Positions 1 through 7,298 of a stretch of DNA of 9,903 bases are shown piece by piece (position 1 is the first letter of the stretch; each line of letters begins with the position of its first letter). The notes under the pieces were generated by a model. It worked only from the letters and a program-made list of their open reading frames with translations, was not told where the DNA came from and made no database searches. The translations under genes were made by a program, and so were the position numbers. This stretch comes from an uncultured Eubacteriales bacterium. GTDB lineage: Bacteria > Bacillota > Clostridia > Christensenellales > Borkfalkiaceae. The stretch is from contig USOJ01000020.1 of assembly GCA_900556195.1 (NCBI GenBank), positions 1-9,903 of the forward strand. Reading direction: 5' to 3'.

Positions 1-3
1 GCG

Positions 4-58
4 CTCCGATCTTCGGGTTTGCCGCACCCACAAGGGGGCCTCAATGACTTGATTATAT
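4..58 (-). repeat. Intergenic repeat element downstream of rseP (left arm)
   Basis: Non-coding flank just after the rseP stop codon, read on the minus strand. It begins with ATATAATCAAGTC (46-58), passes through a GC-rich core (18-45) that can fold weakly (GCCCCC/GGGTGC around TTGT), and ends with CCCGAAGATCGGAG (4-17). Both outer segments are found exactly, in inverted orientation, at 9781-9793 and 9824-9837. The core differs but keeps a TTG...GCGGCAA frame. There is no T-tract, so I do not call it a terminator. It resembles the small palindromic intergenic repeats common in Clostridia genomes; that likeness is from memory and was not searched. Confidence 0.55.
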
Positions 59-61
59 GCG

Positions 62-1477
62 CTAAATGAATTGCAAAACGTCTACGAGAATCGCAAAGCC
101 GAGCAATAATACTAAACCCACACCGTGTATTACCGCCTCTACCTTTCTGTTGACGGGCTTTTTGAATATCCATTCTATAAGGCAGAACACTATTCTCGCG
201 CCGTCAAGAGCAGGCACGGGCAACAGGTTGAACACCGCCAAGTTTACGCCTATAAACGCCGTTATTTCGAGCGCGAAATAGAATCCGTAACTTATAAGTT
301 GACTTGCCGTCTTTATGGTGGTTATAGTTCCGCCGACGGCGTTAATACCTATTTTACCCGTCAGAAGTTCGCCTAAACTCCTTAAAAGCGTGCCGGCAAT
401 CTTGAACGAATAGACGAAAGAACGTCCTATCGTCTTAAAAAATCCGAGCCGCGCGAAATCGGAAACGACGTAATATTCTCTGCCGCCGAAAGTAACGCCG
501 AGATAATTTTCGATAACTCCTATAGAAATCTCTTCTTCGCCGTTCCACCCCGCGGAAAAATCGATTTCCGTCGCAATCGGAGCGGTCGCCCCTTGCGTAA
601 AGAAGTATATCTTACCCGCATTATTCTTAATATAATCGGTCAGTTCGTCGACAGAAGAAACCAAAGTTGCCGTCTTATAGTCGTTTTCAACGCCGACTTT
701 GAATAAATAAGTGGCTTCCGAAAAGAATTTCTCCTTTCCGCTTTCGGTCGGTTCGAACGATATAGCCGAACCGATGCCTAATGCGGCGTAAGTTTTCGAT
801 ACGTCGAGCAGATTTTTACATTCTACGTCGCTGCGAAGAACGACGGTTTTGAATTTAGTGTTCTTACTTACCTTATCGCCGTCTTTTTTAGCGACTTCGA
901 CCACGACCTTTTCGCCCTTCTTACTATGATTCAAGGCGGTAATCAGGTCGGTAGTCATATAAATGCCCGTCTTTTTGCCGTTTTTGGTAATCGACAGAAT
1001 ATAATCGCCGTTTTCGAGCGAGTCGCCGACGTAGTATTCGCTTCCGACGGGATAGTAGTTGTCGGCGTATTTCGCGCCCATAACCTGCTGACCGTACACG
1101 CCGAACGAAAAAATTATGACGAGCAAGGCAAGTAGATAGTTCATCGTCGCGCCCGCGAGCAAAACGAGTATTCTCTGCCACGGTTTCTTTTTAGAGAAAG
1201 CGTTTTCGTCCGCCGTTTCGCCGTCTTCGCCTTCGAAAGCGCAGAATCCGCCGAGCGGCAGAAGTCTTATAGAAAAATCCTCGCCGCTTTTGAGTTTCTT
1301 TTTGAATATCGCTGGGCCCATTCCGATCGCAAACTCGTTTATTTTGAATTTGAAAATCTTGCCCACGAAGTAATGCCCCGCTTCGTGAACGGTTATCATT
1401 ACGAGCAGAATAAGCACGGCTACTGCGATGTAGCCTACATTTTTAAGTACCGCCGGAGCGGATAGAAGATTATACAA
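62..1477 (-). CDS. rseP: RIP metalloprotease RseP / site-2 protease family
   Basis: Zinc intramembrane protease (M50 family) that cuts anti-sigma factors and remnant signal peptides within the membrane. The protein has 471 residues. The zinc motif HEAGH is at 31-35 in the first membrane helix, the RLLPLGGF membrane-loop motif at 71-78, a second helix at about 101-127, a PDZ-like region at about 150-200, and the second catalytic motif NLLPVPALDG at 417-426 (Asp425 is the third zinc ligand), followed by a last helix at about 446-471. The start is TTG, chosen because GAGGTG (1482-1487) sits just upstream and no ATG precedes HEAGH. It follows dxr by 35 nt, the usual order. Oddities: a long 200-350 insert of unclear fold, and the usual GPVGI-like motif before the last helices is reduced to AVGGTI (380-385). 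A decayed copy of its 3' end lies at 9592-9777. Confidence 0.95.
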   Translation of the reverse strand: MYNLLSAPAVLKNVGYIAVAVLILLVMITVHEAGHYFVGKIFKFKINEFAIGMGPAIFKKKLKSGEDFSIRLLPLGGFCAFEGEDGETADENAFSKKKPWQRILVLLAGATMNYLLALLVIIFSFGVYGQQVMGAKYADNYYPVGSEYYVGDSLENGDYILSITKNGKKTGIYMTTDLITALNHSKKGEKVVVEVAKKDGDKVSKNTKFKTVVLRSDVECKNLLDVSKTYAALGIGSAISFEPTESGKEKFFSEATYLFKVGVENDYKTATLVSSVDELTDYIKNNAGKIYFFTQGATAPIATEIDFSAGWNGEEEISIGVIENYLGVTFGGREYYVVSDFARLGFFKTIGRSFVYSFKIAGTLLRSLGELLTGKIGINAVGGTITTIKTASQLISYGFYFALEITAFIGVNLAVFNLLPVPALDGARIVFCLIEWIFKKPVNRKVEAVIHGVGLVLLLGFAILVDVLQFI

Positions 1478-1512
1478 CGAGCACCTCGATTTCGTTTATT
1501 GTAAGTTCGTAG

Positions 1513-2658
1513 TTACTTTACGCGGGCGGAGATTATTTCGGCGGCGAGAGCGCGGGAACGCAAATCCGTCGCTACTAGATTTTCGTAAGTCGGCGTAAGT
1601 CGTTCGGTTTTGCTTAAAACCTCTTCGATTACCGCGTTTATATCGTAAAACCCGATTTTATCCCGCAAATAGGCGGCAACCGCCGTTTCGTTCGCCGCGT
1701 TCATCGCGCAGGGGAAATTTTCGCCCGACTTATACGATTCTATCGCTAAACCGAAACACGGGAATTTATCTTCGTCAATCTTGCCGAAATGCAGCGTTCT
1801 GTCTTCAAAAGACAAAAACGGTACGTTCGTCGGATAACGGTTCGGGTAAGTGAGCGCGAGTTGAATGGGGATTTCCATAGACGGAAAGCCGAGTTGCGCC
1901 ATTACCGCCCCGTCGCAAAATTCGACCATGGAGTGAACTATGCTTTCGGGATGAATAACCGCCGTAACTTTTTCTAACGGAGCGTTATAAAGTCTGCACG
2001 CTTCGATTACTTCCAAGCCCTTATTGAGCATTGTGGCGCAATCGACGGTAATTTTTTTGCCCATAGCCCAGTTAGGGTGTTTGAGCGCGTCGTCCGCCTT
2101 TAAGTTCTTTATCGTTTCTTTATCGAAATCTCTGAACGCGCCGCCCGATGCGGTGAGTATTATTTTATTGAACGGTCTGTCCTTTTCAAAGCCCAAGCAC
2201 TGAAAAACCGCCGAATGTTCGCTGTCTACGGGGATAATATTCACGCCCTTTTCTTTGGCGAGTTTCATTACGATTTCGCCGCCCGCGACGAGCGATTCTT
2301 TATTCGCGAGCGCGACCGTCTTGCCCGCGTTTATCGCTTCGAGAGTCGGCGCAAGCCCCGCAAACCCGCTTATAGCGACGAATACCACGTCGCAATCGGG
2401 CGTGATAGCGTGCCTGAATGCGTTTTCGCCCGTATAAAGATTTACGCCCGCAGGCAACTCTTTTATTCCGACAGCCTTTCGGGAGTCGGCAAGAGCGACC
2501 GTTTCGGGGCGCAATTCCGTTATCTGCTTTGACAAAACGTCGACCGACGAATTTGCCGCGAGCGATACTATTCTGAACTTTTCTTTATATCGGCGGACGG
2601 TATTCACTACCTGTCTGCCGATAGACCCGGTAGAACCGAGCAATGCTATTTTAATCAT
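1513..2658 (-). CDS. dxr: 1-deoxy-D-xylulose 5-phosphate reductoisomerase
   Basis: Second enzyme of the MEP (non-mevalonate) isoprenoid pathway: converts DXP to 2-C-methyl-D-erythritol 4-phosphate with NADPH and a divalent metal, in the cytoplasm. The 381-residue protein has the family's usual length. Visible motifs: NADPH-binding GSTGSIG (8-14), LANKES (117-122), metal-ligand segment PVDSEHS (143-149, Asp145 and Glu147), the flexible-loop motif KHPNWAMG (193-200), and NKGLE (212-216, Glu216 as third metal ligand). All catalytic residues I looked for are present. The start is ATG at 2658, 64 nt after the cdsA stop; no clear Shine-Dalgarno site is visible before it. A small hairpin (TTGCCG/CGGCAA, 2679-2695) lies in the gap. 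The product feeds IPP to UppS, encoded two genes upstream. Confidence 0.97.
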   Translation of the reverse strand: MIKIALLGSTGSIGRQVVNTVRRYKEKFRIVSLAANSSVDVLSKQITELRPETVALADSRKAVGIKELPAGVNLYTGENAFRHAITPDCDVVFVAISGFAGLAPTLEAINAGKTVALANKESLVAGGEIVMKLAKEKGVNIIPVDSEHSAVFQCLGFEKDRPFNKIILTASGGAFRDFDKETIKNLKADDALKHPNWAMGKKITVDCATMLNKGLEVIEACRLYNAPLEKVTAVIHPESIVHSMVEFCDGAVMAQLGFPSMEIPIQLALTYPNRYPTNVPFLSFEDRTLHFGKIDEDKFPCFGLAIESYKSGENFPCAMNAANETAVAAYLRDKIGFYDINAVIEEVLSKTERLTPTYENLVATDLRSRALAAEIISARVK

Positions 2659-2722
2659 TTTTACCGTTTTACGCCCGATTGCCGAAAACCGGCAAACGCC
2701 GTATAATCACCGTTATATATTA

Positions 2723-3619
2723 TTAAACGATCGCGCGAATTATAACGCAGAAGATAAGCGCGGCTACCGGAGATACGAACGACAACCCGTCTATTCTGTC
2801 CATCATTCCGCCGTGTCCCGGGAAAAGTTTACCCATATCTTTTATACCGAGTTTGCGTTTGATTACGCTTTCCGCCAGATCTCCCAGTTCGGTAAGCGCG
2901 GCGAAAAGCGCGCCCGCGACTATAAATATAATTACGTCCGCCCAGAGCGCGCCGACCGTGAAAGCCTCGCCCGCCAGAACGCCCGCAGAGTATAACCAAT
3001 TACTGAAAAAGTATACCGCAACGCCGCCTATCGCGCCGCCGACGATACCGCCGATTGCCCCGCTAATCGTCTTATTCGGGGATATATCGGGGCAAAGTTT
3101 TTTACCGCGAAGCGCACTCCCCACGAAATACGCCATAGTGTCGCAAAGCGGCGAAACGGCGAAAACGAGCAATAACGCTTCGAAACTCATAAGATTTACC
3201 GCGACGAGCGGCAATATAAGCCCCGTCGGATAAAATACGGACAGCATCGTAAGCCCGACGCTTTCGAGAGTGGCGTCCTTAAACGCGAACACCGACAACG
3301 CGACGGTGAGCATACCGTATATGGCGATTACGACAAACGCGTAAGTCGCACCGCAAAACGTCGCTATCGGGAAGACGATTATCGGAAATATAAGCGCGAT
3401 TATCTTTTCGATAAACAACATTTTTACGTCCATCGCCCGAACGACTTCGAACGTCCCTACTATCGCCATAAGCGCGAGTACCGCGTCGAACAAAACCACG
3501 CCCGCGGTTAAAACTCCGCCTTCCAAAACCGTGATTTCCGTCGTCCAGAAAATTCTCGACGCGAACATTCCTATGAGTACGGCGAAAATGCCCGTACCCG
3601 TAATTATTCTTTTAAGCAT
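2723..3619 (-). CDS. cdsA: Phosphatidate cytidylyltransferase (CDP-diacylglycerol synthase)
   Basis: Integral membrane enzyme that makes CDP-diacylglycerol from phosphatidate and CTP, the branch point for bacterial phospholipids. With the start at 3619 (MLKRIITG, the common N-terminus of the family) it has 298 residues. Several hydrophobic helices are spread through the length. The CdsA signature lies near the C-terminus at about 251-277: S-x-I-K-R, then K-D, then PGHGG and MDRID, with the two metal-binding aspartates. The ATG overlaps the uppS stop by 8 nt, so translation is probably coupled. A longer in-frame form from a TTG at 3655 exists but would run further into uppS and add residues absent from the family; I reject it. 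Confidence 0.95.
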   Translation of the reverse strand: MLKRIITGTGIFAVLIGMFASRIFWTTEITVLEGGVLTAGVVLFDAVLALMAIVGTFEVVRAMDVKMLFIEKIIALIFPIIVFPIATFCGATYAFVVIAIYGMLTVALSVFAFKDATLESVGLTMLSVFYPTGLILPLVAVNLMSFEALLLVFAVSPLCDTMAYFVGSALRGKKLCPDISPNKTISGAIGGIVGGAIGGVAVYFFSNWLYSAGVLAGEAFTVGALWADVIIFIVAGALFAALTELGDLAESVIKRKLGIKDMGKLFPGHGGMMDRIDGLSFVSPVAALIFCVIIRAIV

Positions 3620-4310
3620 TAGTGATATTCCCAAATCTTCTTTTTCTGCCCGCAAACCAATCGAGAGCCTTTTTGAGTTCTTCGGTCTTAAAGTCGGGCC
3701 AGAGAACGTCGGTAAAATAAAGTTCCGCGTAAGCGCATTGCCACAGGAAGAAATTGCTGAGCCTCGATTCGCCGCTCGTTCTTACGACGAGGTCGATATC
3801 GGGCAGCCCCGTGGTGTATAAACGCCCCGCGAGATTTTCCTCCGTTATCGGTTCGCCCGTTTCTGATAAGAGTTTAGCCGCACGGACGATTTCCGCCCTG
3901 CCGCCGTAATTTATCGCTATATTGAGCGTCTTTCCGACGAAGCGTTCGGTGTTTTTCATAACCGAAATCGAGCGGTTACGCAATTTTTCGCTTATTTTGG
4001 ACAAATCGCCCGAAATTATAAGGCGAATACGCTCGTTTACGAGTTTATTTTCGTACCTGCGTAAAAATTTTTCGAGGAGGTCGAAAATAGTATCGATCTC
4101 CTCTTTCGGTCTTGACCAATTTTCGGTTGAAAAAGCGTACAGACTTACCGCTTCCACGCCTTCGTCAAAACACGCCGAAACGACTTCTTCGATGACGTCC
4201 GCTCCTTTTTTATGTCCGTAACTCCTGCTTTTCCCCCGTAACTTCGCCCATCTGCCGTTACCGTCCATTATGAAGCCGATATGGCGCGGGACTTTCTTTT
4301 CTTCCGCCAT
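3612..4310 (-). CDS. uppS: Isoprenyl transferase / undecaprenyl diphosphate synthase
   Basis: cis-Prenyltransferase that extends farnesyl diphosphate with IPP to undecaprenyl diphosphate, the lipid carrier for peptidoglycan and wall polymers. 232 residues, close to the usual 230-250. Motifs: HIGFIMDGNGRWA (10-22; Asp16 is the catalytic Mg-binding aspartate), FSTENW (60-65), NYGGRAEI (134-141), DLVVRTSGESRLSNF (173-187) with the IPP-binding arginines and serine, and WPDF (204-207). Its ATG shares one base with the frr stop codon (TAATG) and has no strong site of its own, which points to translational coupling with frr. The 3' end overlaps cdsA. Confidence 0.97.
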   Translation of the reverse strand: MAEEKKVPRHIGFIMDGNGRWAKLRGKSRSYGHKKGADVIEEVVSACFDEGVEAVSLYAFSTENWSRPKEEIDTIFDLLEKFLRRYENKLVNERIRLIISGDLSKISEKLRNRSISVMKNTERFVGKTLNIAINYGGRAEIVRAAKLLSETGEPITEENLAGRLYTTGLPDIDLVVRTSGESRLSNFFLWQCAYAELYFTDVLWPDFKTEELKKALDWFAGRKRRFGNITNA

Positions 4311-4885
4311 TATACGGTCATCAATTCCTTTTCTTTTTCAGAGGTAGCCTTTTCGACTTCACCTATAGCGGAAGCGACCAATTTTTCGATCTGCGCTTCG
4401 TAATCGGCGTATTCGTCGTCGGTCATCTCTTTGTTTTTATTCATTTTCTTGAATACGTCGAGATAATCTCTGCGGATATTTCTTACGGCGACCTTTGCGT
4501 CTTCGCTCATCTTTTTGACCTGCTTGACGATGTCTTTTCTTCTTTCTTCCGTCAGAACGGGAAAAACGAGCCTTATGACGTTACCGTCGTTGGTAGGATT
4601 GATGCCGATATCCGAAACCTGAATGGCTTTCTCTATCTCTTTAAGAAGAGATTTATCCCACGGGGATATTACCAGACATTGACCGTCCTGCACGGCGATA
4701 TTGCCCACCTGATTTATGGGCGACGGCGTACCGTAATAGTCTACCCTGATTTTATCGAGTACGTGAGGGTTAGCCCTGCCCGCTCTTACCTGCGTAAGGT
4801 CGGAGCGGAATACGTCGGAAGTCTTTTCGAATTTTTCTTCGGCTTCCATAACGAGAGTTTCGACTTTTTCTATATCGAGTGCCAT
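4310..4885 (-). CDS. frr: Ribosome recycling factor
   Basis: RRF, which with EF-G splits the post-termination ribosome into subunits. 191 residues, slightly longer than the typical 185. Recognised by family segments VRAGRANPHVLDKIRVDYYG (33-52), the NQVGNI and ISPWDK region (about 58-77), GINPTNDGNVIRL (94-106) and the long basic helix EERRKDIVKQVKK (113-125). Three-helix bundle interrupted by a beta domain, as in the family. The start is ATG at 4885 behind an excellent AGGAGG (4894-4899). Separated from pyrH by 163 nt that hold a repeat element. A TATAAT (4915-4920) precedes the site, but no good -35 is seen, so a local promoter is only possible. A 6-bp hairpin (AATCGC/GCGATT, 4902-4917) stands just 5' of the Shine-Dalgarno site. 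Confidence 0.97.
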   Translation of the reverse strand: MALDIEKVETLVMEAEEKFEKTSDVFRSDLTQVRAGRANPHVLDKIRVDYYGTPSPINQVGNIAVQDGQCLVISPWDKSLLKEIEKAIQVSDIGINPTNDGNVIRLVFPVLTEERRKDIVKQVKKMSEDAKVAVRNIRRDYLDVFKKMNKNKEMTDDEYADYEAQIEKLVASAIGEVEKATSEKEKELMTV

Positions 4886-4958
4886 TTATATTTCCTCCTG
4901 AAATCGCCGTAGCGATTATATTTTCTTTAATTTACTTTATTCATTACTCCGCGAAAAA

Positions 4959-5046
4959 CCGCCCTTCCGGGGACTCATCCGTCGGCTGCGCCGCCACCTT
5001 CTCTGCAAGTGAAGGCAAGAATAGTACGTCATTGCGTCAATGGCGG
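4959..5046. repeat. Palindromic intergenic repeat element between pyrH and frr
   Basis: GC-rich block in an otherwise AT-rich gap. On the plus strand it reads GGACTCATCCGTCGGC, a GGC-TGC-GCC mini-hairpin, CCACCTTCTC, loop TGCAA, GTGAAGG (imperfect stem CCTTCtC/GtGAAGG), then CAAGAATAGTACG (5016-5028) and a perfect CATTG-CGT-CAATG palindrome (5030-5042). The ends CCGCC (4959-4963) and GGCGG (5042-5046) are complementary. The ACTCATCCGTC...CCACCTTCTC...GAAGG pattern is one I recognise as a common repeat in gut and environmental Firmicutes genomes; this is from memory. It carries no ORF. A 12 of 13 match to CAAGAATAGTACG recurs at 9857-9869. Confidence 0.65.
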
Positions 5047-5048
5047 GG

Positions 5049-5753
5049 TTAATATACGACGGTACCGTCGGATTCCGCGAAAACGGCGTTTACTATCGAA
5101 TTTTCGTCCAAGTTACCGAAAGCGTGTATTTTAAGTCCGTTTTCTTTGCACATGACGACCGCCGACGTATCGAGCGCGCGAAGCCCTTTTTCGACGTATT
5201 CGTCGTAAGTGAGCGAATCGAATTTTTTTGCGTTCGGGTTTGTCTTCGGATCGCTGTCGTAAATACCGTCGATATTCTTTGCGAGAAGAAGTACTTCCGC
5301 CTGAATTTCGCAGGCTTTAAGCGACGCGCCCGTATCGGTAGTGAAAAACGGACTGCCCGTTCCGCCGCCGAATACCACGACTTTGCCTTCGCTTAAATAC
5401 CTTTTTGCGGTCTTTACGTTATACGGTTCGCCGATTTTGTCTATCGCGAGCGCAGTCATCACTCTGTTATCCACGCCCTGACGATCGAGCGCGTCGGAAA
5501 GCGCGAGAGCGTTGATGACCGTGGCAAGCATACCCATATAGTCCGCCGACGTCCTGTCCATTTCGTCGCCTTCTCTGCCGCGCCAGAAATTTCCGCCGCC
5601 GACGACTATTCCGACTTCGACGCCCGCCTTATTAAGGGTCGCTATCTGTTTCGCGGTCGCCGCGAGCGCGGACGAAGAAAAACCGTGGCGTTTGTCGCCC
5701 GCAAGGCTTTCGCCGCTTATTTTAAGTAAAATTCTTTTATATTTCGGTTTCAT
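5049..5753 (-). CDS. pyrH: UMP kinase
   Basis: Amino-acid-kinase-fold enzyme that phosphorylates UMP to UDP, feeding UTP, CTP and UDP-sugar synthesis; the bacterial hexameric enzyme is usually GTP-activated and UTP-inhibited. 234 residues from ATG at 5753 (MKPKYKRILLKISGES), the family's normal start and length. Motifs: KISGES (11-16), GGGNFWRG (52-59), the DYMGMLAT substrate segment (71-78), FGGGTGSPFFTTDT (128-141) and KNIDGIYDSDP further on. Odd: the ATG lies only 9 nt beyond the T-run of a terminator hairpin (5763-5802), and no Shine-Dalgarno sequence fits in between. A perfect TATAAT (5758-5763) ends 4 nt before the ATG, which would give a leaderless message if used. Confidence 0.96.
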   Translation of the reverse strand: MKPKYKRILLKISGESLAGDKRHGFSSSALAATAKQIATLNKAGVEVGIVVGGGNFWRGREGDEMDRTSADYMGMLATVINALALSDALDRQGVDNRVMTALAIDKIGEPYNVKTAKRYLSEGKVVVFGGGTGSPFFTTDTGASLKACEIQAEVLLLAKNIDGIYDSDPKTNPNAKKFDSLTYDEYVEKGLRALDTSAVVMCKENGLKIHAFGNLDENSIVNAVFAESDGTVVY

Positions 5754-5757
5754 AACG

Positions 5758-5763
5758 ATTATA
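5758..5763 (-). promoter_or_regulatory. Possible -10 box for a leaderless pyrH transcript
   Basis: TATAAT on the minus strand, followed by CGTT and then the pyrH ATG. Start of transcription would fall on or near the ATG. The -35 region at 17 nt spacing is poor (about 3 of 6 bases), and the hexamer may be only the A/T-rich tail of the terminator. Offered because no other way to start pyrH translation is visible. Confidence 0.3.
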
Positions 5764-5802
5764 AAAAAGGCTGTATGCAAGGTTTATCTTGCGTACAGCC
5801 CC
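5763..5802 (-). terminator. Rho-independent terminator between tsf and pyrH
   Basis: On the minus strand GGCTGTACGCAAG (5788-5800) pairs with CTTGCATACAGCC (5769-5781), 12 of 13 pairs with one C/A mismatch, loop of 6 nt, followed directly by six Ts (5763-5768). This is a textbook intrinsic terminator lying in the 56 nt between the tsf stop and the pyrH start. It may fully end the rpsB-tsf message, or act as a partial terminator that sets how much of the downstream operon is transcribed. The stem is also intact (with a G/U pair) if read on the plus strand, where no gene leads into it. Confidence 0.85.
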
Positions 5803-5809
5803 GTTTTGA

Positions 5810-6469
5810 TTATTTACGCATCGCGTCTACTTGAGCCTGTACCTCGTCGGCAAGGTTTTCTTCTTTCTTCTGAAGACCTTCGCCCATTTCGTAACGAACG
5901 AATCTTCTTACCGAAATCTTTTCGCCGATTTGCGCGGTCGCTTCGATAACGAGTTGTTCGACCGTCTTGGACGGATCTTTGACGAACTTCTGGCAAAGCA
6001 GGCAGTTTTCGTCGTAGAAAGTCTTGATTCTGCCTTCGACCATCTTTTCGACGATCTTTTCGGGCTTGCCTTCTTCGAGAGCCTGCGCTTTAAGTATAGC
6101 CTTTTCTTTTTCGATTACGTCTGCGGGAACTTCTTCCTTGGTAACGTAAGTGGGAGCGGCTGCCGCGATCTGAAGCGCGATATCGTGAACGAGTTCCTTG
6201 AACTTATCGCCCTGCGCGACGAAGTCGGTTTCGCAGTTTACTTCGAGAAGTACGCCTACTCTTCCGCCCATGTGGATGTAACTGTCGACGATACCTTCGG
6301 CTGCGATTCTGCCCGCTTTCTTCGCTGCTTTCGCAATACCCTTTTCTCTTAAATAGTCAACGGCTTTTTCCATGTCGCCGTTACATTCTACGAGCGCGTT
6401 CTTGCAATCCATCATTCCCGCGCCGGTTCTCTCTCTCAACGTCTTTACGTCGTTAGCGGTGTAATTCAT
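5810..6469 (-). CDS. tsf: Elongation factor Ts
   Basis: Guanine nucleotide exchange factor for EF-Tu. 219 residues: this is the short form, lacking part of the C-terminal core and coiled-coil present in the 283-residue E. coli protein. The N-terminal UBA-like domain is clear (LRERTGAGMMDCKNAL, 11-26), then the EF-Tu-contacting core motif EVNCETDFVAQ (76-86, with TDFVA at 81-85). The start is ATG at 6469 behind AGGAGA (6478-6483). It lies 40 nt after rpsB with no terminator between them, the usual rpsB-tsf pair. A strong terminator follows. Confidence 0.97.
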   Translation of the reverse strand: MNYTANDVKTLRERTGAGMMDCKNALVECNGDMEKAVDYLREKGIAKAAKKAGRIAAEGIVDSYIHMGGRVGVLLEVNCETDFVAQGDKFKELVHDIALQIAAAAPTYVTKEEVPADVIEKEKAILKAQALEEGKPEKIVEKMVEGRIKTFYDENCLLCQKFVKDPSKTVEQLVIEATAQIGEKISVRRFVRYEMGEGLQKKEENLADEVQAQVDAMRK

Positions 6470-6509
6470 AGTAAAAATCTCCTGAAATTATAAAGTGTTA
6501 AGCCGGCGA

Positions 6510-7298
6510 TTACGCGTTTTCGGCGTTTTCTTCCGGATCGCCCGCTTCCGCGGCTTCGGCAAGTTCTACGGCGGGAGTTTCTTCTTCGTCGACAACGTTA
6601 CGTCTTACGGCGTCTTCGCCCTGCTTGGCTTCGATAACCGCGTCGGCGATGATGGAAGCGATAAGTTTAACCGCCCTGATAGCGTCGTCGTTACCCGAAA
6701 TAACGTAATCTACGAGATCGGGATCGCAGTTGGTGTCGGTAATGGCGACTACGGGAATATTGAGTTTTCTCGCTTCTTTAACCGCGTTGAGTTCGCAGTT
6801 AGGATCGACGACGAACATTACGCCCGGAAGCGCTTTCATATCTCTGATACCGCCAAGGTTGTAGAGAAGTTTATCTCTTTCGGCTTTAAGTCCCAAAACT
6901 TCTTTCTTGGGAAGAAGGTCGAATTCGCCCGTCTTTTCCATATTGTCGAGTTTGTTGAGCCTGTCGATTCTCGTTCTGATCGTCTTGAAGTTGGTAAGCG
7001 TACCGCCGAGCCATCTCGAATTGACGTAGAACATACCGCATCTTTCGGCTTCCTGCTGGATAGCCTCCTGAGCCTGTTTCTTGGTGCCGACGAAAAGTAC
7101 GGTCTTGCCGTTCTTTACGGAATCCACAACGAACTTATACGCTTCTTCGATAAGGTCGACCGTAATCTGAAGGTCGATGATATGAATACCGTTTCTTTCG
7201 CCGTAGATGTACTTTTTCATCTTGGGGTTCCATCTTCTCGTCTGGTGGCCGAAATGTACGCCCGCTTCGAGAAGTTGCTTCATAGAAGTTACTGCCAT
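6510..7298 (-). CDS. rpsB: 30S ribosomal protein S2
   Basis: S2, a late-assembling small-subunit protein at the head-body junction, needed for S1 binding where S1 exists. 262 residues from ATG at 7298 (MAVTSMKQLLEAGVHFGHQTRRWNPKMKKYI). Family signatures: the N-terminal GVHFGHQTRRWNPKM segment (13-27), KKQAQEAI, NSRWLGGTLTNFKT and, further on, PGVMFVVDPNCELNAVKEARKLNIP. The last about 30 residues are acidic and Ala/Glu-rich, an extension common in Firmicutes. The start was chosen for GGAGGA (7305-7310) 6 nt upstream; an in-frame ATG at 7421 would add 41 codons unlike any S2 and lies at the predicted transcription start. First gene of the operon. Confidence 0.98.
   Translation of the reverse strand: MAVTSMKQLLEAGVHFGHQTRRWNPKMKKYIYGERNGIHIIDLQITVDLIEEAYKFVVDSVKNGKTVLFVGTKKQAQEAIQQEAERCGMFYVNSRWLGGTLTNFKTIRTRIDRLNKLDNMEKTGEFDLLPKKEVLGLKAERDKLLYNLGGIRDMKALPGVMFVVDPNCELNAVKEARKLNIPVVAITDTNCDPDLVDYVISGNDDAIRAVKLIASIIADAVIEAKQGEDAVRRNVVDEEETPAVELAEAAEAGDPEENAENA

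Noticed and set aside
1..61. Terminator for the rseP end of the operon
   Set aside because: The GC-rich hairpin there is weak and has no T-run on the minus strand; better explained as a repeat element.
3620..3655. TTG start giving cdsA twelve extra residues
   Set aside because: Would deepen the overlap with uppS and add residues not seen in the family; the ATG at 3619 gives the standard MLKRIITG start.
5754..5780. TTG start giving pyrH nine extra residues
   Set aside because: It would place the start inside the terminator stem, and the family starts at the MKPKYKRILLK segment.
5831..6352. 173-codon open frame on the plus strand opposite tsf
   Set aside because: Shadow of tsf; composition reflects complementary codons only.
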